A stretch of DNA of 64,000 nt from Agelas oroides (lineage: Eukaryota; Porifera; Demospongiae; Agelasida; Agelasidae). Location: positions 6,029,920 through 6,093,919 of the forward strand of contig OX422189.1 of assembly GCA_949130485.1 (NCBI GenBank), given 5' to 3'. The notes beneath the pieces were generated by a model that saw only the letters and a list, made by a program, of their open reading frames with translations, ran no database searches and had not been told where the DNA came from. This document shows, in pieces, positions 45,748-55,976 of this stretch (position 1 is its first letter; the number at the start of each line of letters is the position of its first letter). The position numbers and the translations under genes are program-made.

Positions 45748-46209
45748 TAGCCTCGTTCCCAGGCCTACCCCGTTTTTTGTTCTTCGGTTTGCGTTCAGTA
45801 TAATACACGGAGGCGGAAGAGCGCGAAAAATGGGGAAGGCCTGGGAACACTTGTCACGTGAATGATGTCTGGTGGACGCGAGGTGGATGTAGGGGGGGCG
45901 GTGCCCAACTACAAATTCGTGTGCAATAAACCATAGACCAAGTTTCTTACCGGTGAAGTCAAGTACTGTCGATCTCGTGAACGTCTGGGGTCCGGGCTAT
46001 CGTTGGAGCGCTCGATGATGAAATCTAGTACGTTATTTGTAGTTGGGCACCACCCCCCCCCCCCCTACGTCCACCTCATGTCCACCAGACGTCATTCACG
46101 TGACAAGTGTTCCCAGGCCTTCCCCGTTTTTCGCGCTCTTCCGCCTCCGTGTATTATACTGAACGCAAACCGAAGAACAAAAAACGGGGCAGGCCTGGGA
46201 ACGAGGCTA
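45748..46209. mobile_element. 462-bp foldback element with exact 9-bp duplication
   Basis: TAGCCTCGTTCCCAGGCC begins a left arm of about 165 bp that is almost perfectly inverted at the right, ending GGCCTGGGAACGAGGCTA. GGTTGGCCC flanks it at 45739-45747 and 46210-46218. No transposase frame; open frames across the arms are incidental. Confidence 0.92.
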
Positions 46210-46397
46210 GGTTGGCCCTTCATCAGGTTCTAGCTGGCTATATTACACATAATTATTACATGCCTGGAATCACTACTAAACTGTCAACACCGTTCCAAGT
46301 TCTGGTGTTGTGGTTACACTTGAAATATTCTTCTTAGGCTTAGGTCTAACTGTAACTGAGATTAACATCAAGAAACAAGACTTAAAAAGCGTAAAAA

Positions 46398-46492
46398 GAT
46401 GTAGGGATGGCATGCCAAAAAGTATGCAAACAAGGTAGGGATGATGCATGAAAGCAAAGGTCTACATATTGGCAAAGCCCCATTCCTACATC
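46398..46492. mobile_element. GATGTAGGGATGG hairpin MITE, opposite orientation
   Basis: Reads GATGTAGGGATGGCATGCC to GGGCTTTGCC-type end inverted relative to the other copies. Confidence 0.8.
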
Positions 46493-46713
46493 TTTTTCAC
46501 CTGCAGTTAGACAGCGTGCTTGAGAGCTGAATCTGCACCCATCCATGCAGTTATTAACGCTGTGCATGAGTGCTTGAGTTTTACACACTGATTACTATGA
46601 CCAGTCTGCAGCCCACTCGAGCTCACTGTCTAGGTTATACCAGAGGCATATAACAAGAGTACCACTGTCACTACAAGTAGTATTTGGCAATAAAACTACT
46701 AACCTTGGTAGCC

Positions 46714-46773
46714 TAGTCTCGTTCCCAGGCCATATGGGAGGAGCTAGGAGTGCATGGCCTGAGAACGAGGCTA
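46714..46773. mobile_element. 60-bp TAGTCTCG-family element
   Basis: TAGTCTCGTTCCCAGGCC to GGCCTGAGAACGAGGCTA; no clear target duplication. Confidence 0.75.
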
Positions 46774-46830
46774 CAGCCATGAACTGCCAGTAAAGACTAC
46801 CCATGCACTGTCTAACTGCAGTGTGAAAAA

Positions 46831-46912
46831 GATGTAGGGATGGGCTTTACCAATATGTAGACCTTTGCTTTCATGCATCATCCCTACTTTGTTTGCATCC
46901 TTTTTTTTTTAC
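46831..46912. mobile_element. GATGTAGGGATGG hairpin MITE, right end lost
   Basis: Left end and middle match the family; the right inverted end is replaced by a T run. Confidence 0.7.
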
Positions 46913-46958
46913 ATTTTTAATGTTTTTTAAGTCTTGTCACTATATCTTAGTATCTTAC

Positions 46959-47049
46959 CTGTCGAGGAGAACACGCAGCTCCAGCCGGCTTTTACAAGCT
47001 CTGTGTCAACAAATTCGCCTTCATCAATGACCTTTCGTCCTGCAGCCAT
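46959..47049 (-). CDS. Candidate first coding exon, minus strand
   Basis: ATG at 47049 opens 30 codons, MAAGRKVIDEGEFVDTELVK and ten more (AGWSCVFSST), ending in a perfect donor GTAAGAT. Composition is protein-like and the upstream side is GC-rich (CACGTG, GAGCTCGCGAG), like a promoter. On the plus strand a donor-like TTCGTAG/GTAAGT at ~47174 suggests a divergent transcript. I found no in-phase second exon downstream; that side is filled with transposons. Family unknown. Confidence 0.4.
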
Positions 47050-47583
47050 ACCACGTGCCGGACTGCGAGCTCGCGAGACGTGGGCGTGTCTCAACAGCTG
47101 GAGTGCGTTAAATAGAGTAGGAATTGGCCTGTGACTCGTCTGTGACCACCCCTTGTGTGTGAACTTCGACTTCGTAGGTAAGTTTAACTTTACTGGGATT
47201 GAGCACTGTTGAGTATAGTCTGTTTGTAGCTCAGTTATTCATAACAGTGCTCTATTAATTGGGCGGGGTAATTCGGAACGTGGGGTAAATCGGAACGATT
47301 TTCTTCCGGTTGCTCGAGCTGTGAGGTTGAAGCTTTATCCATGCCCCACCAATATGGCAGGTTATAGGTTTTTACCTTGTTTCCCGGCTGAACCGCCCCT
47401 GCGACTACACAATCAACCGTCGCCAACCAACTGCTTCATAGGTCAGCAAATTGTCGAATATCTAGCGGAAGAGGTAAAGGAAGGAATTACACAACAATTG
47501 ATAGACTTCACCAACATCTACCTATGCATTACAGCATAGATAGTATAGCCCCATACTATCTATGATTACAGTAGCGGAGTATG

Positions 47584-48105
47584 CCCACAAGGTCTAATCC
47601 CATAATGTCTAATGGTCATTTGTACCCGAATGTCTAAACTATTGAGCAATTAACACCCTGTACCAGGAGGGTGACCTAGCTATGTGAGGTTCACAGTTTG
47701 ACAGGTTTTGATGACTGCGGGATATAAAATGGCCTTGTAGACCATGCAATCATGGAGTTCATTACCACTCAAAAAGGGAAACCAGCTTTGATCTTCAATG
47801 GAAGCCGCTTCACCCTCAACAGAAAAATAGACACTGGAGTCATATACTGGAGATGTGCGAAGAGAACCTGTCTCGCTAGGATCACAACTCAACCCAGCCA
47901 TATACAATGAGCAGCTCATCAGCCTAAATACCCAGATTGACTTTGTTGCCGAGTTTAGCAATGGACAAAGAACACTGGATTCATTTCTTCCAGCACTAAC
48001 TAATATGGTTGCAGGATAATTATACTGTCATTAGACATTCCAGTACAAATCCAAAAAGTATTAGACATTATGACCATTAGACATTATGGGATTAGACCTT
48101 GTGGG
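47584..48105. mobile_element. 522-bp inverted-repeat element carrying FLYWCH
   Basis: A 35-bp end containing CCCACAAGGTCTAATCCCAT at 47584-47618 is perfectly inverted at 48071-48105. Further TCTAATG/TTAGACAT words lie just inside both ends. It encloses the FLYWCH frame. FLYWCH domains often accompany Mutator-like transposases, so I infer a non-autonomous Mutator-like element. Confidence 0.75.
47752..47910 (+). pseudogene. FLYWCH zinc-finger fragment
   Basis: Fifty-two codons from ATG 47752. GKPALIFNGSRFTLNRK, VIYWRC and CLARITTQ match the FLYWCH pattern (F, YW.C, C.AR). The closing His region is only weakly present (PSHIQ) before TGA. The short length and position inside a transposon indicate a captured or residual transposase DNA-binding domain, not a host gene. 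Confidence 0.6.
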
Positions 48106-49063
48106 AAGATCCCACAGTAGCATCCTTCCATTTTGTCAACTTTACTGTGAACCTACAGTACGATTATACACTGGGGTCTAAGGTTAAATTATCTGTATGC
48201 GCATAATGCATATGCCTGAAGATGAGGTGGTTTTTTGATGCATGCTGCTAGTTAACCCATCATTTTTGCTTTCTACTTCAGTACAAGCTTCATATTTAAT
48301 CATGCTGACTGAGTTTATTGATTTCACATCTCTGTGATCCCACTCTATAGACCGTGTGCCTGCACGGACATGGTCCATATATTATACTCGAAAGTATACG
48401 ATTTTCCGCATACTCACTGCCATTTTGTAGGGCAGTAGAATAGCAGTAATGTACACGTGGACCCCTTGTTGGCTCCCAAACAGCAATACTGACCGCTGGA
48501 TCGCTTAGTGGCTCACACGTATGTTATAACGCTAATAGTGATGTATATCATACTGCAGCAATTTTAGATGCGGCTCATGGTAATGTTCAGCAGCTAGCTC
48601 AAAACCTTGTCGCTGATGCTGTATAAACTTGCCGTTCACAGAGCCATTTTTGCCCTACGTTACGTCATCAGAATATGACGCCATAGTCCGTGACATCACT
48701 GCCACTTGTAACCACGCCCATTTAGGCACACAGTCTATACCGTCTATACATCATTTGAGACTCTGTCTGTTAACTGTGAAAGGATCAAAGTATCTGGTAC
48801 TAACCTTTAGTCAATAGCAGAACTTCATGCACTTCACAAAACAGTGAAAGTTAGCATAGTTCCGAATTACCCCACGCGGTCAGAAAATTGGTGGTTCAGA
48901 ATCCATACCTTGTTTCCAAAATATTTTGAAACATTTGTAACCATCTTTGGTATGCAGAATTGCAAGTTGCCACTGAAGTTTTGAACCTGCACGGCTTATA
49001 GCGTTTGAGATAGAGCTCTGTGAACTTTGATTAACGGAAGTGCTTTTCGAATTACCCCACCCT

Positions 49064-49651
49064 ACCTTACATATTTATGGCTCACTGTATCATGCATATG
49101 GAGTGTTGTCTGCTAAATAAAAAATTGTATGCATTTACTATGGTGAATGACACACTGACAAGTGGCCAAGTCTGTATGCTGTGTGTTGATGGATGAGATG
49201 CCACTGAATGGGAATAGGAACTGTACACATTATGTAGGGCTCCTGACGGAAAAATTGAAGGTGCTCCGATTTCAAATCTGTTGTGCTAGAACTATCTGAG
49301 ATATACAAAAACCGGACTATAATAGTTAGTGCCGCAAAGCTATTTTCAGTCAATTTGTCTTGGACTTGAAAAGGTCAAGTGCCAAAAATTGGGCGAAATT
49401 CGGTTCAAGTGACTTTTGAAGCTTCGCTATGAAACTAGTGGTACTGATGGATTTCACTTGATGTATCTTGTGCAAAAATGCCTGGACCACTCAAGTTTAT
49501 AGCTGTCAACAGACTATATTAGCTGTTTGGAGCGAGCCTGACACTAGCGGGATTGCATAGCGGAAGTGTGTTTGTAACATACGTGCTTGCTTGTGGCCAT
49601 ATACCATAAATTTTAAATATTTCCTGAAAATTGAATGTCCTTGTGCAATAG
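49064..49651. other. Intergenic region
   Basis: No gene or clear repeat recognised. Confidence 0.4.
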
Positions 49652-49823
49652 GTGAAGGGGCTACTGCCAGAGTGCAGCGTTAGCAACCGTAGCGGAGACG
49701 GCTCAAGTTTAAGCACACACGGCACTTTACTTCTTGTTTGTCACAGCAGCTACAGAGTGACCATCAACGGCAGGCTGCTCGCAGACCGTACAAATTATAC
49801 ATGCTGGGTTGAGATCACTTCAG
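49652..49823 (+). CDS. Candidate internal exon
   Basis: A 172-bp open stretch between GTGCAATAG and CTTCAG/GTAAGGG. The translation has Cys residues spaced like a loose sushi module (CSVSNRS, LLLVCHSSYRVTINGR, NYTCW). No ATG, and no neighbouring exon was identified. Possible extracellular-domain exon. Confidence 0.3.
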
Positions 49824-50472
49824 GTAAGGGTCGCACATAAACGGCACTCATAAATGCTAGCAATTCAGCTCATCATTTCAGCGTGAAGCTCAGTCTATTC
49901 ATGTACATGTAGCCATAGTAGCTGCTTGCTCAGGCTCTCTCCCACAATGTTTTACATTTTTAGTATTTTACGTTGCAATACCTTCTTCCCATAGAAGAAT
50001 AGTTTGAAGTAACTTTTGACAAGTAAATTTAGCAAGCACCAGTGCAATTGATCATTTACCATTGGTCGAGTATTAAAATAGCTGGACCACTTGCATGGAT
50101 ATCTGTTAAAGGTATGTTCATATATAACCCCCATCTAAAATCCCATATTTTGGCACATAACCTTCGGTTGACTATATGTATTTTCAGAAGAACGAAGGTC
50201 TTAGAAACTATTTAACTGTAGTTTACAAACAAGGTCACTTGGTTCTTGGATTTCAGCATACTTGAGTCAAGTTTATTCGATCTTTGTTTTTACCTCGGGT
50301 TCCCTACATTATGTGTACAGTTGTATATAATCATTTCATTAATTTGGGAGCTTCAGGCATTCATTAAGTGTATGCATGACCACTTCCACTGTCATATATT
50401 TGAAAACGTGGACACTTAGCTGCCAAGACTTGTAATTGTGAAATACTTCTTTTTCTATTCCAAGCTCGTAAG
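49824..50472. other. Upstream region of the archaemetzincin gene
   Basis: AT-rich, no gene. Probably contains promoter or a 5' UTR intron. Confidence 0.4.
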
Positions 50473-51522
50473 ATGGTCTATCGTTTCCAGCCTCCAACTC
50501 AAGCCCAGATATCAAGAGCTCTTGGGAGCACCACAAACCCCAAGGAAGAACCTCAGCTAAGGAAATTTCTGGAGTTGGGCATAAAAAAGGAGGACCTTTT
50601 TCCACCTATACCAACCCCAGGTGTGAATGACTGGCTGGCGAACCATACAGAGGATGGGCAGACATTTAATGAGTGGAACAGTCTGTCCAGTAGAAATGTC
50701 GTTGACCGTAGTCACAAAGTCATCTACCTCTTGCCAATCTTGAAGCACACTAGTACAGGTGGTGGCACCAGTGAGGGTCCTTACCAATTCTTGCAGCTAC
50801 TAAAGGACTATGCTGAGGTGTTCTATCTGGGCATGGAGGTAAAGCTGCTTCCAGGCGTATCCTCTCAAGACATGGGATGCAAAACCAGAATTCACATAGT
50901 TACCTATGGGGTTAAAAGGGAACAGCTCTTGGCTTCTGACGTGATGGCATACATTCAAAAGAACATGCCCCGTGATGCGTATTGTGTGGTTGGAGTGACC
51001 ATGTGCGATCTCTATCCGAGAGAGAGCTGGAACTTTGTGTTTGGAATGGCTTCACTTGTGAACCGTAGTGGTGTCTTTAGTTTTGCAAGGTACCACCCCA
51101 AGTTTTTTGACACAAGCGAGGACATTACAATGCAGTCCATCTTGGCATTGCCACCAAATCTCCTAAGGTTAGCGCTCAGACGAAGTTTTGAGGTTCTCTC
51201 ACATGAGATTGGTCACATGTTTGGGATGCACCACTGCATCTACTTTTCGTGCCTTATGAATGGGAGCAACCACCAGGAGGAGTCTGACTCGAGAATCATG
51301 TTCCTCTGTCCTGTATGCCTGAGAAAACTAAAGCATGTCGTTAAGTTTGACGTACTGGAATGCTACAAGGAAATGCTTCGTATTTTTCATTCTGTTGACG
51401 AACGATTTCCCCTTTCCAAACAAAGAGAGGCTTCCACCCTACAAGATGATGACAAGATAACAGAGGCCATTGCTTGGCTAAATAAAACAATTGCCTTCTT
51501 CACTGTTGATTGTAAAGTTTAG
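50473..51522 (+). CDS. AMZ: Archaemetzincin (AMZ family) metalloprotease
   Basis: A 349-residue intronless frame, close to the usual length of animal archaemetzincins. The zinc site HEIGHMFGMHH spans residues 244-254 (His244, His248, His254; catalytic Glu245) and is followed by Cys255, Cys260 and CPVC at 279-282, the family's diagnostic four-Cys structural zinc site. DAYCVVGVTMCDLYPRESWN and FVFGMASL upstream match the conserved core of AMZ1/AMZ2. These are cytosolic zinc aminopeptidase-like enzymes of uncertain physiological substrate. No signal peptide or membrane segment. Start at the first in-frame ATG, which gives the expected N-terminal extension. All catalytic residues are intact, so it is probably functional. 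Confidence 0.95.
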   Translation: MVYRFQPPTQAQISRALGSTTNPKEEPQLRKFLELGIKKEDLFPPIPTPGVNDWLANHTEDGQTFNEWNSLSSRNVVDRSHKVIYLLPILKHTSTGGGTSEGPYQFLQLLKDYAEVFYLGMEVKLLPGVSSQDMGCKTRIHIVTYGVKREQLLASDVMAYIQKNMPRDAYCVVGVTMCDLYPRESWNFVFGMASLVNRSGVFSFARYHPKFFDTSEDITMQSILALPPNLLRLALRRSFEVLSHEIGHMFGMHHCIYFSCLMNGSNHQEESDSRIMFLCPVCLRKLKHVVKFDVLECYKEMLRIFHSVDERFPLSKQREASTLQDDDKITEAIAWLNKTIAFFTVDCKV

Positions 51523-52663
51523 ACCTTAAAGTATTTTAGTTGGCGCATGCTTGTTGTACCTTATATTTTGTATTATTAGCCCAGCAGTCCAGTAGTAATA
51601 TTAATGGAACGCGTATACAGTCAACTGATCATTAGGTGCAAGGCTGTGACACGCTTTTCTTCTCACTTCCGTACTTCTGTTTCTGAACTTCGGTTTCCGT
51701 ACTTCGGTTTCCGCACTTCAGCATTTTCCACTTCCCCGTATATTACTGTGACAATGAAACCTGGCATTTTTTTGCTCTGCATGTATGTTTTTCTCCTGAG
51801 CAAGCTAGAATTAAAGTAATTTTCACTTTTATGGTATAGATAAGTACACTGGCACTCTGGTGTCTATCTCAAGAACTACCCCTCTGATTTGCTGGTATAT
51901 TTGTGTAGCTACCATGCAGTTCATGTCAACTTACTGAAGTATTGTTATGGAAATTGTATGGGTAGATGTTACTCTAGCTTGGCACTTGGAATTTTACAAA
52001 AGCTGTCGTTGAAAGTCTGCAAGAAGAATTACATTTGTTCCAGGCTTCCAGCTTATATAGGCCAATTAGCTACATGCATATATACCCATAAGCTAGTAAT
52101 TACTTGAGGTATATAATTATCTGGAAACCAATCCTGTTAGAGAAAAGGTGACTACATGCATCATGAACTGGCAACAGGTAAATATGCACTGAACTATTTT
52201 CTGAATATGCATGATGGCTGACTTCCATATCACTGTAAAACCACTACAATACTAAAATGGATATCTGTATATGTAGTACAATATTAGCCTCATTCCCAGG
52301 CTCTCTCTGCGCATGAACAGAGGCCTGGAAACAAGGCTAGCACTCTGTGGCATTGCACAAGTCACTGGATTCCATGCAAATCCAGGTACTCATTCCAAAT
52401 ATGGACATCACCTAATTCTTGATCAGGAGATAGTTTGAAGGATGGTACACCAGTTTGAACAGTGTTTGAAAAATGAAGCAGCTGAATGAATTTGAATTTA
52501 CATTTAGGACTCTAAAACTTACCCACTATAATAAGAAGTTAAAATTTTAGTACAGCTAAATTTATATATACAGCTTGGGTAGGCTACTTTGTGCATGACT
52601 AACTTTATCAAACCAACAGTCATAGCTGTAACTAGATTCACACACACAAAAACAAGCTGAGTC
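51523..52663. other. Intergenic region
   Basis: Contains a short CTTCGGTTTCCG-type repeat (51660-51720) and a foldback element at 52285-52339. No gene recognised. Confidence 0.5.
52285..52339. mobile_element. 55-bp TAGCCTCA-family element
   Basis: TAGCCTCATTCCCAGGCT to AGGCCTGGAAACAAGGCTA. Confidence 0.7.
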
Positions 52664-53220
52664 TTATTTACTATACGTCTCACTCAGCACTTGGAGTTTG
52701 CTGACCCAATCCTCCTTGTTGATATAGCAACCACACATCTGTCTCAGGTGTTAGCATGCATCACCCTGTGGTTGTCAAATGTCAAGTTGCCTGGCTCCAG
52801 CTGAAACTTGTAGCTACTCCAGAGATTCGATCACTTCTTGTGGTGGCCATGAAAGTCTTTAACGCGAACTTTTGTATTGGAGAAGCGTCTCCAAGTGGTT
52901 GCTGCAACAGTGACTTGACGTCGGATGATGACAGTGACAATCTACGAGAGTTGTTGAAATGGACTGTAGTCACTTGACCAGTTTCAGGATCAAGGACAAT
53001 TGACAGAGTGGTACTTTGACCACTACCAGTAAGGTGATACGACAAAGGAATGGGAGAGTGTGGAAGTGCTCCAGGTTGCTCCTATGGATTTCCTCTGCTA
53101 GTTTGAATCCATCCACCAGTATGGTCAGGCCTCTGGTACCACTTCGATACAAACAATGGAGAGCTTGGAGCCCTGTTGGAATGGCAGTTGTGAAAGGCTT
53201 AACAACTTTCACCACACAAA
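52664..53220 (-). pseudogene. Gamma-butyrobetaine/trimethyllysine dioxygenase-like remnant
   Basis: Read from 53220 down, blocks in the correct order match the BBOX1/TMLHE family of 2-oxoglutarate Fe(II) dioxygenases of carnitine biosynthesis: TAIPTGLQALHCLY, TILVDGFKLAEE, LDPETGQVTTVHFNNS, FQLEPGNLTFDNHRVMHA and CGCYINKEDW. They lie in different frames: one break near 53050, one before FQLEPG near 52820, one between the MHA block and CGCY near 52735. The metal-binding His after RVM is kept, but the usual HGR/HAR Arg is Asn. At least three shifts within 550 bp make this a pseudogene. The N-terminal half is not seen; a processed or truncated copy is possible. Confidence 0.8.
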
Positions 53221-54681
53221 CTTTCTTGAAATTGTTTTAGTTCATGGCAGTCAGGCAGGTTAGGTTTTGGCCTGACCACTTTTTGGCAAACCAAACTTCC
53301 ACATGCATGTATTATAAATACGTAGACCAAATAACTTAGGTAAGCCCGGGGCCACCCACACAAAGCTACCCATCAATCTTTGTACAAACATCATTTAGCT
53401 TTCCAGAAATTTCGGTTCACTCATGATCAGTGACCAATCCTTCCCTGCCAGAGACATGACAAGTTTGACCAACACATTTTGGTCTGACTGAGACACGTAC
53501 ATGCAGCTAAGTGATGGTGCAAAGAATCTGCAGTCTTTACATCTATCTCGTTGTTGCCAAGAGCAAGATGTATGAACCTATCCCCAAGCCTCTAATTTTA
53601 ACATTCCTGCAGGGTCATGCCCTCAGATCTCTCATGTATACAGCTGCTGTGTGCACTAGGTTACGTGGAATCTGCCATCCCGGCCTATCTCACAGTATGG
53701 ACATGCAGCTAGTATGTATATACGCAACCAAAGCAGTAAAACTGTCACTTTTGTGGGTGTGTCTGTATATAAACATGATGATCACGGTTATCCAAGCACT
53801 GTTTGTACAACTATGATTGGCAGAATGCTACATACATTTTTGGTGTCTATTATATACAAGCCGACTATGTACGTTTAGCTTCTTCCGGCCATGCAGATGA
53901 CAAGAGCAAGAGCAATCACGCAGAGATACGCCTGAACAATACCACCAAAACATACTTTTATACAGCTATCAATTCACGAAAAGTGTGGAAACCAGGTTTT
54001 TATAGCTACTAAGCAAGAGAGTAATCACTTGATCTCGTGTGAAGTAAAAGTAGCTACCCCCCCCTACCTCCAGCCGAGTTACTGTACATACATGCTCATG
54101 CTTCCTGGCTCACTCTCAAATCAACTGCATAGACGTGTCTTCTAAGTATTATCCAACCTGCACCCCAAGATGCTCACATGCATTACTGAGCATACAGTTT
54201 AGTGCTGCCTTGGCTTTACATCTATTACGGTAAAAATGTTATCATAACAATACCAGGACTGAGCTCTTCTCTGTTCTCACTGCCAGTTCATGTTCATTTT
54301 GTGTGACAATGCATGGCCAGGACAATTTCCTGGCGAAAAAACTATAGCCCAAATGTCCTACATACTTCAGCTTAAGTTGTTGTGCTGCAACTCTGTATCA
54401 AGAATTTCACTGCTTGACTACAAGCAGTCAGAGACTGGAAGTCAAAGAATAGTAACTTGCTTTGCATTTGTGTTTTTAAAAAGAACTGATTTGCAACACA
54501 TGATGTAACGTAATGCATGCCCCAAACTATTTAATTTTCTATGCCATGACACACTGCACTTATTTTACTGTAAATCCAGCAATAACAGAGTGCATGTGGA
54601 TGTCTATTAAATAGCTATATGTTAGAGAGCAATGTGGTGTGAGTGTGGAAATGGTCAAGCACAGCCTAACATGAAGACTGT
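53221..54681. other. Intergenic region
   Basis: No gene or strong repeat recognised. Confidence 0.4.
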
Positions 54682-54933
54682 CTAGGGGGTTATCAGCTTT
54701 CCAGGACCCATCGGCTGGTTGGTCCAGTTTCTGGGGTCTGTCCTCTGAAAATCCCTCACAGAATCAGCATAACCTATAGCTGGGGGGTTGGAGGATGGAG
54801 GGAGGTGGTTAGTGTCAGTAGGTGGGGCAGGATGGGGAGGAGTGGGCAGTGGGGACCCGGCAGTTCTGAGCTCTGTGTCACACATGGCACAAATCTCCCT
54901 TCCCACACACACCCCAGCTCTTCCCCCATACAC
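54682..54933 (-). CDS. Candidate C-terminal exon, proline-rich
   Basis: An open frame ending in TAG at 54682, with GREICAMCDTELRTAG, a Pro/Thr-rich run and NWTNQPMGPGKLITP at the end. Protein-like composition, but no acceptor can be fixed and no family is recognised. It may be the last exon of a minus-strand gene or chance. Confidence 0.25.
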   Translation of the reverse strand: MYGGRAGVCVGREICAMCDTELRTAGSPLPTPPHPAPPTDTNHLPPSSNPPAIGYADSVRDFQRTDPRNWTNQPMGPGKLITP

Positions 54934-55769
54934 CTTACGCAGTAAGAAATATTCAGAGATGTGTATGCATGTATGTCAGCTGCATAGAGACCATGTAGGT
55001 GGAGATGTGCTCATGCACGTTACACATAATATAATACTACCAAGAGCCACTTATTGTCATTTGAAATCAGTGTGGTAGAAGATTCATCTATGCCTGCATG
55101 GAGTCACAGAAGGAGGTGGGCTTAGCTACAAAATATTATGCGTGCATAGCAAATGGATGGACACCATGCACATTGAAATTACCATGTCAAACATCTCACT
55201 GCTTGAGGATGCAATATTATGTTCACTCTCCATTTTCTCCCTTCCTCCACACTTGTGCACATGTCCCAGCAACATGTGCAGCAGAGCAGGACAAGCAAGT
55301 GGGAAGGGTGAGGGCTAGGACTGTTTTGTGTGTTTTAACCAACTCTCTATTTAATATACTCATTAGCAGTCTGTTGTTATGACACTGGTTCCCAACTAGC
55401 AGTCACTCTCAAATGATTTTTCTCTTCAGGTTTCATAGCATATGTGATGGTGATTTCATGGAGAAGCTCCTGAAAGCCCATTCCAACGGCAGTCCCAATG
55501 TACTATTTTGTAAGAATACGGAAAAGGATTTTGAGTTTTTGATATAATCTACACCTTTTTCAGCCTTAGAGAGAAAAAAAGAACACTCAAACAGGGCATT
55601 AAACTTGAGGGTATAAAGACATTCATCAAGCCTAAACCACACCCCAAGATGCAAACAGAATGTAGAGCTTAGTATATGTATTTAGCTTAATTTGCAAATA
55701 TACATGAGATGTGCAATAGGTTTATGAATGTGATGGGGGTTGTGTGAATGCACTTGTAAACCCAATTTC
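54934..55769. other. Upstream region of Death-domain gene 1
   Basis: No gene recognised. Probably promoter-proximal at its right end. Confidence 0.4.
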
Positions 55770-55883
55770 CATGGAAACACAACTTCCTGTTTCCCACACC
55801 AAAACAACAGGGCTGCAGAGGTTCCTCCCCCATTTCTAAAGTAAATGATTCGAGTGCAGAAAATGGTGAATCAAACTTATAAG
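55770..55883 (+). promoter_or_regulatory. 5' non-coding exon and core promoter, Death-domain gene 1
   Basis: Aligns with 59485-59586: both have CAACTTCCTG, TTCCCACA, CCAAAACA words and end in AAG/GTGAGYACCA donors. The CTTCCTG word is an ETS-type site. The right border is the donor; the left is approximate. An ATG near the 3' end (ATGGTGAATCAA) would be stopped by TGA right after splicing, a short upstream frame. Confidence 0.55.
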
Positions 55884-55976
55884 GTGAGTACCATGGACTT
55901 AAGCCTGTGATAGGTAGGTAGCTATTGCTAATAAAAAACAGTGCAGTTGATTTTTCCCTTTCTTTTCAGTGATAAA

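Larger units (their letters stand above)
47261..49063. mobile_element. Large element with GGGCGGGGTAATTCGG ends
   Basis: GGGCGGGGTAATTCGGAAC at the left is inverted at the right (CGAATTACCCCACCCT), with another inverted copy inside at ~48857-48876. The FLYWCH element is nested within. Boundaries approximate; no transposase recognised. Confidence 0.4.

Noticed and set aside
46595-46804. Second exon for the candidate first exon at 46959-47049
   Set aside because: The open frame needs a different splice phase from the phase 1 donor and is partly made of a transposon.
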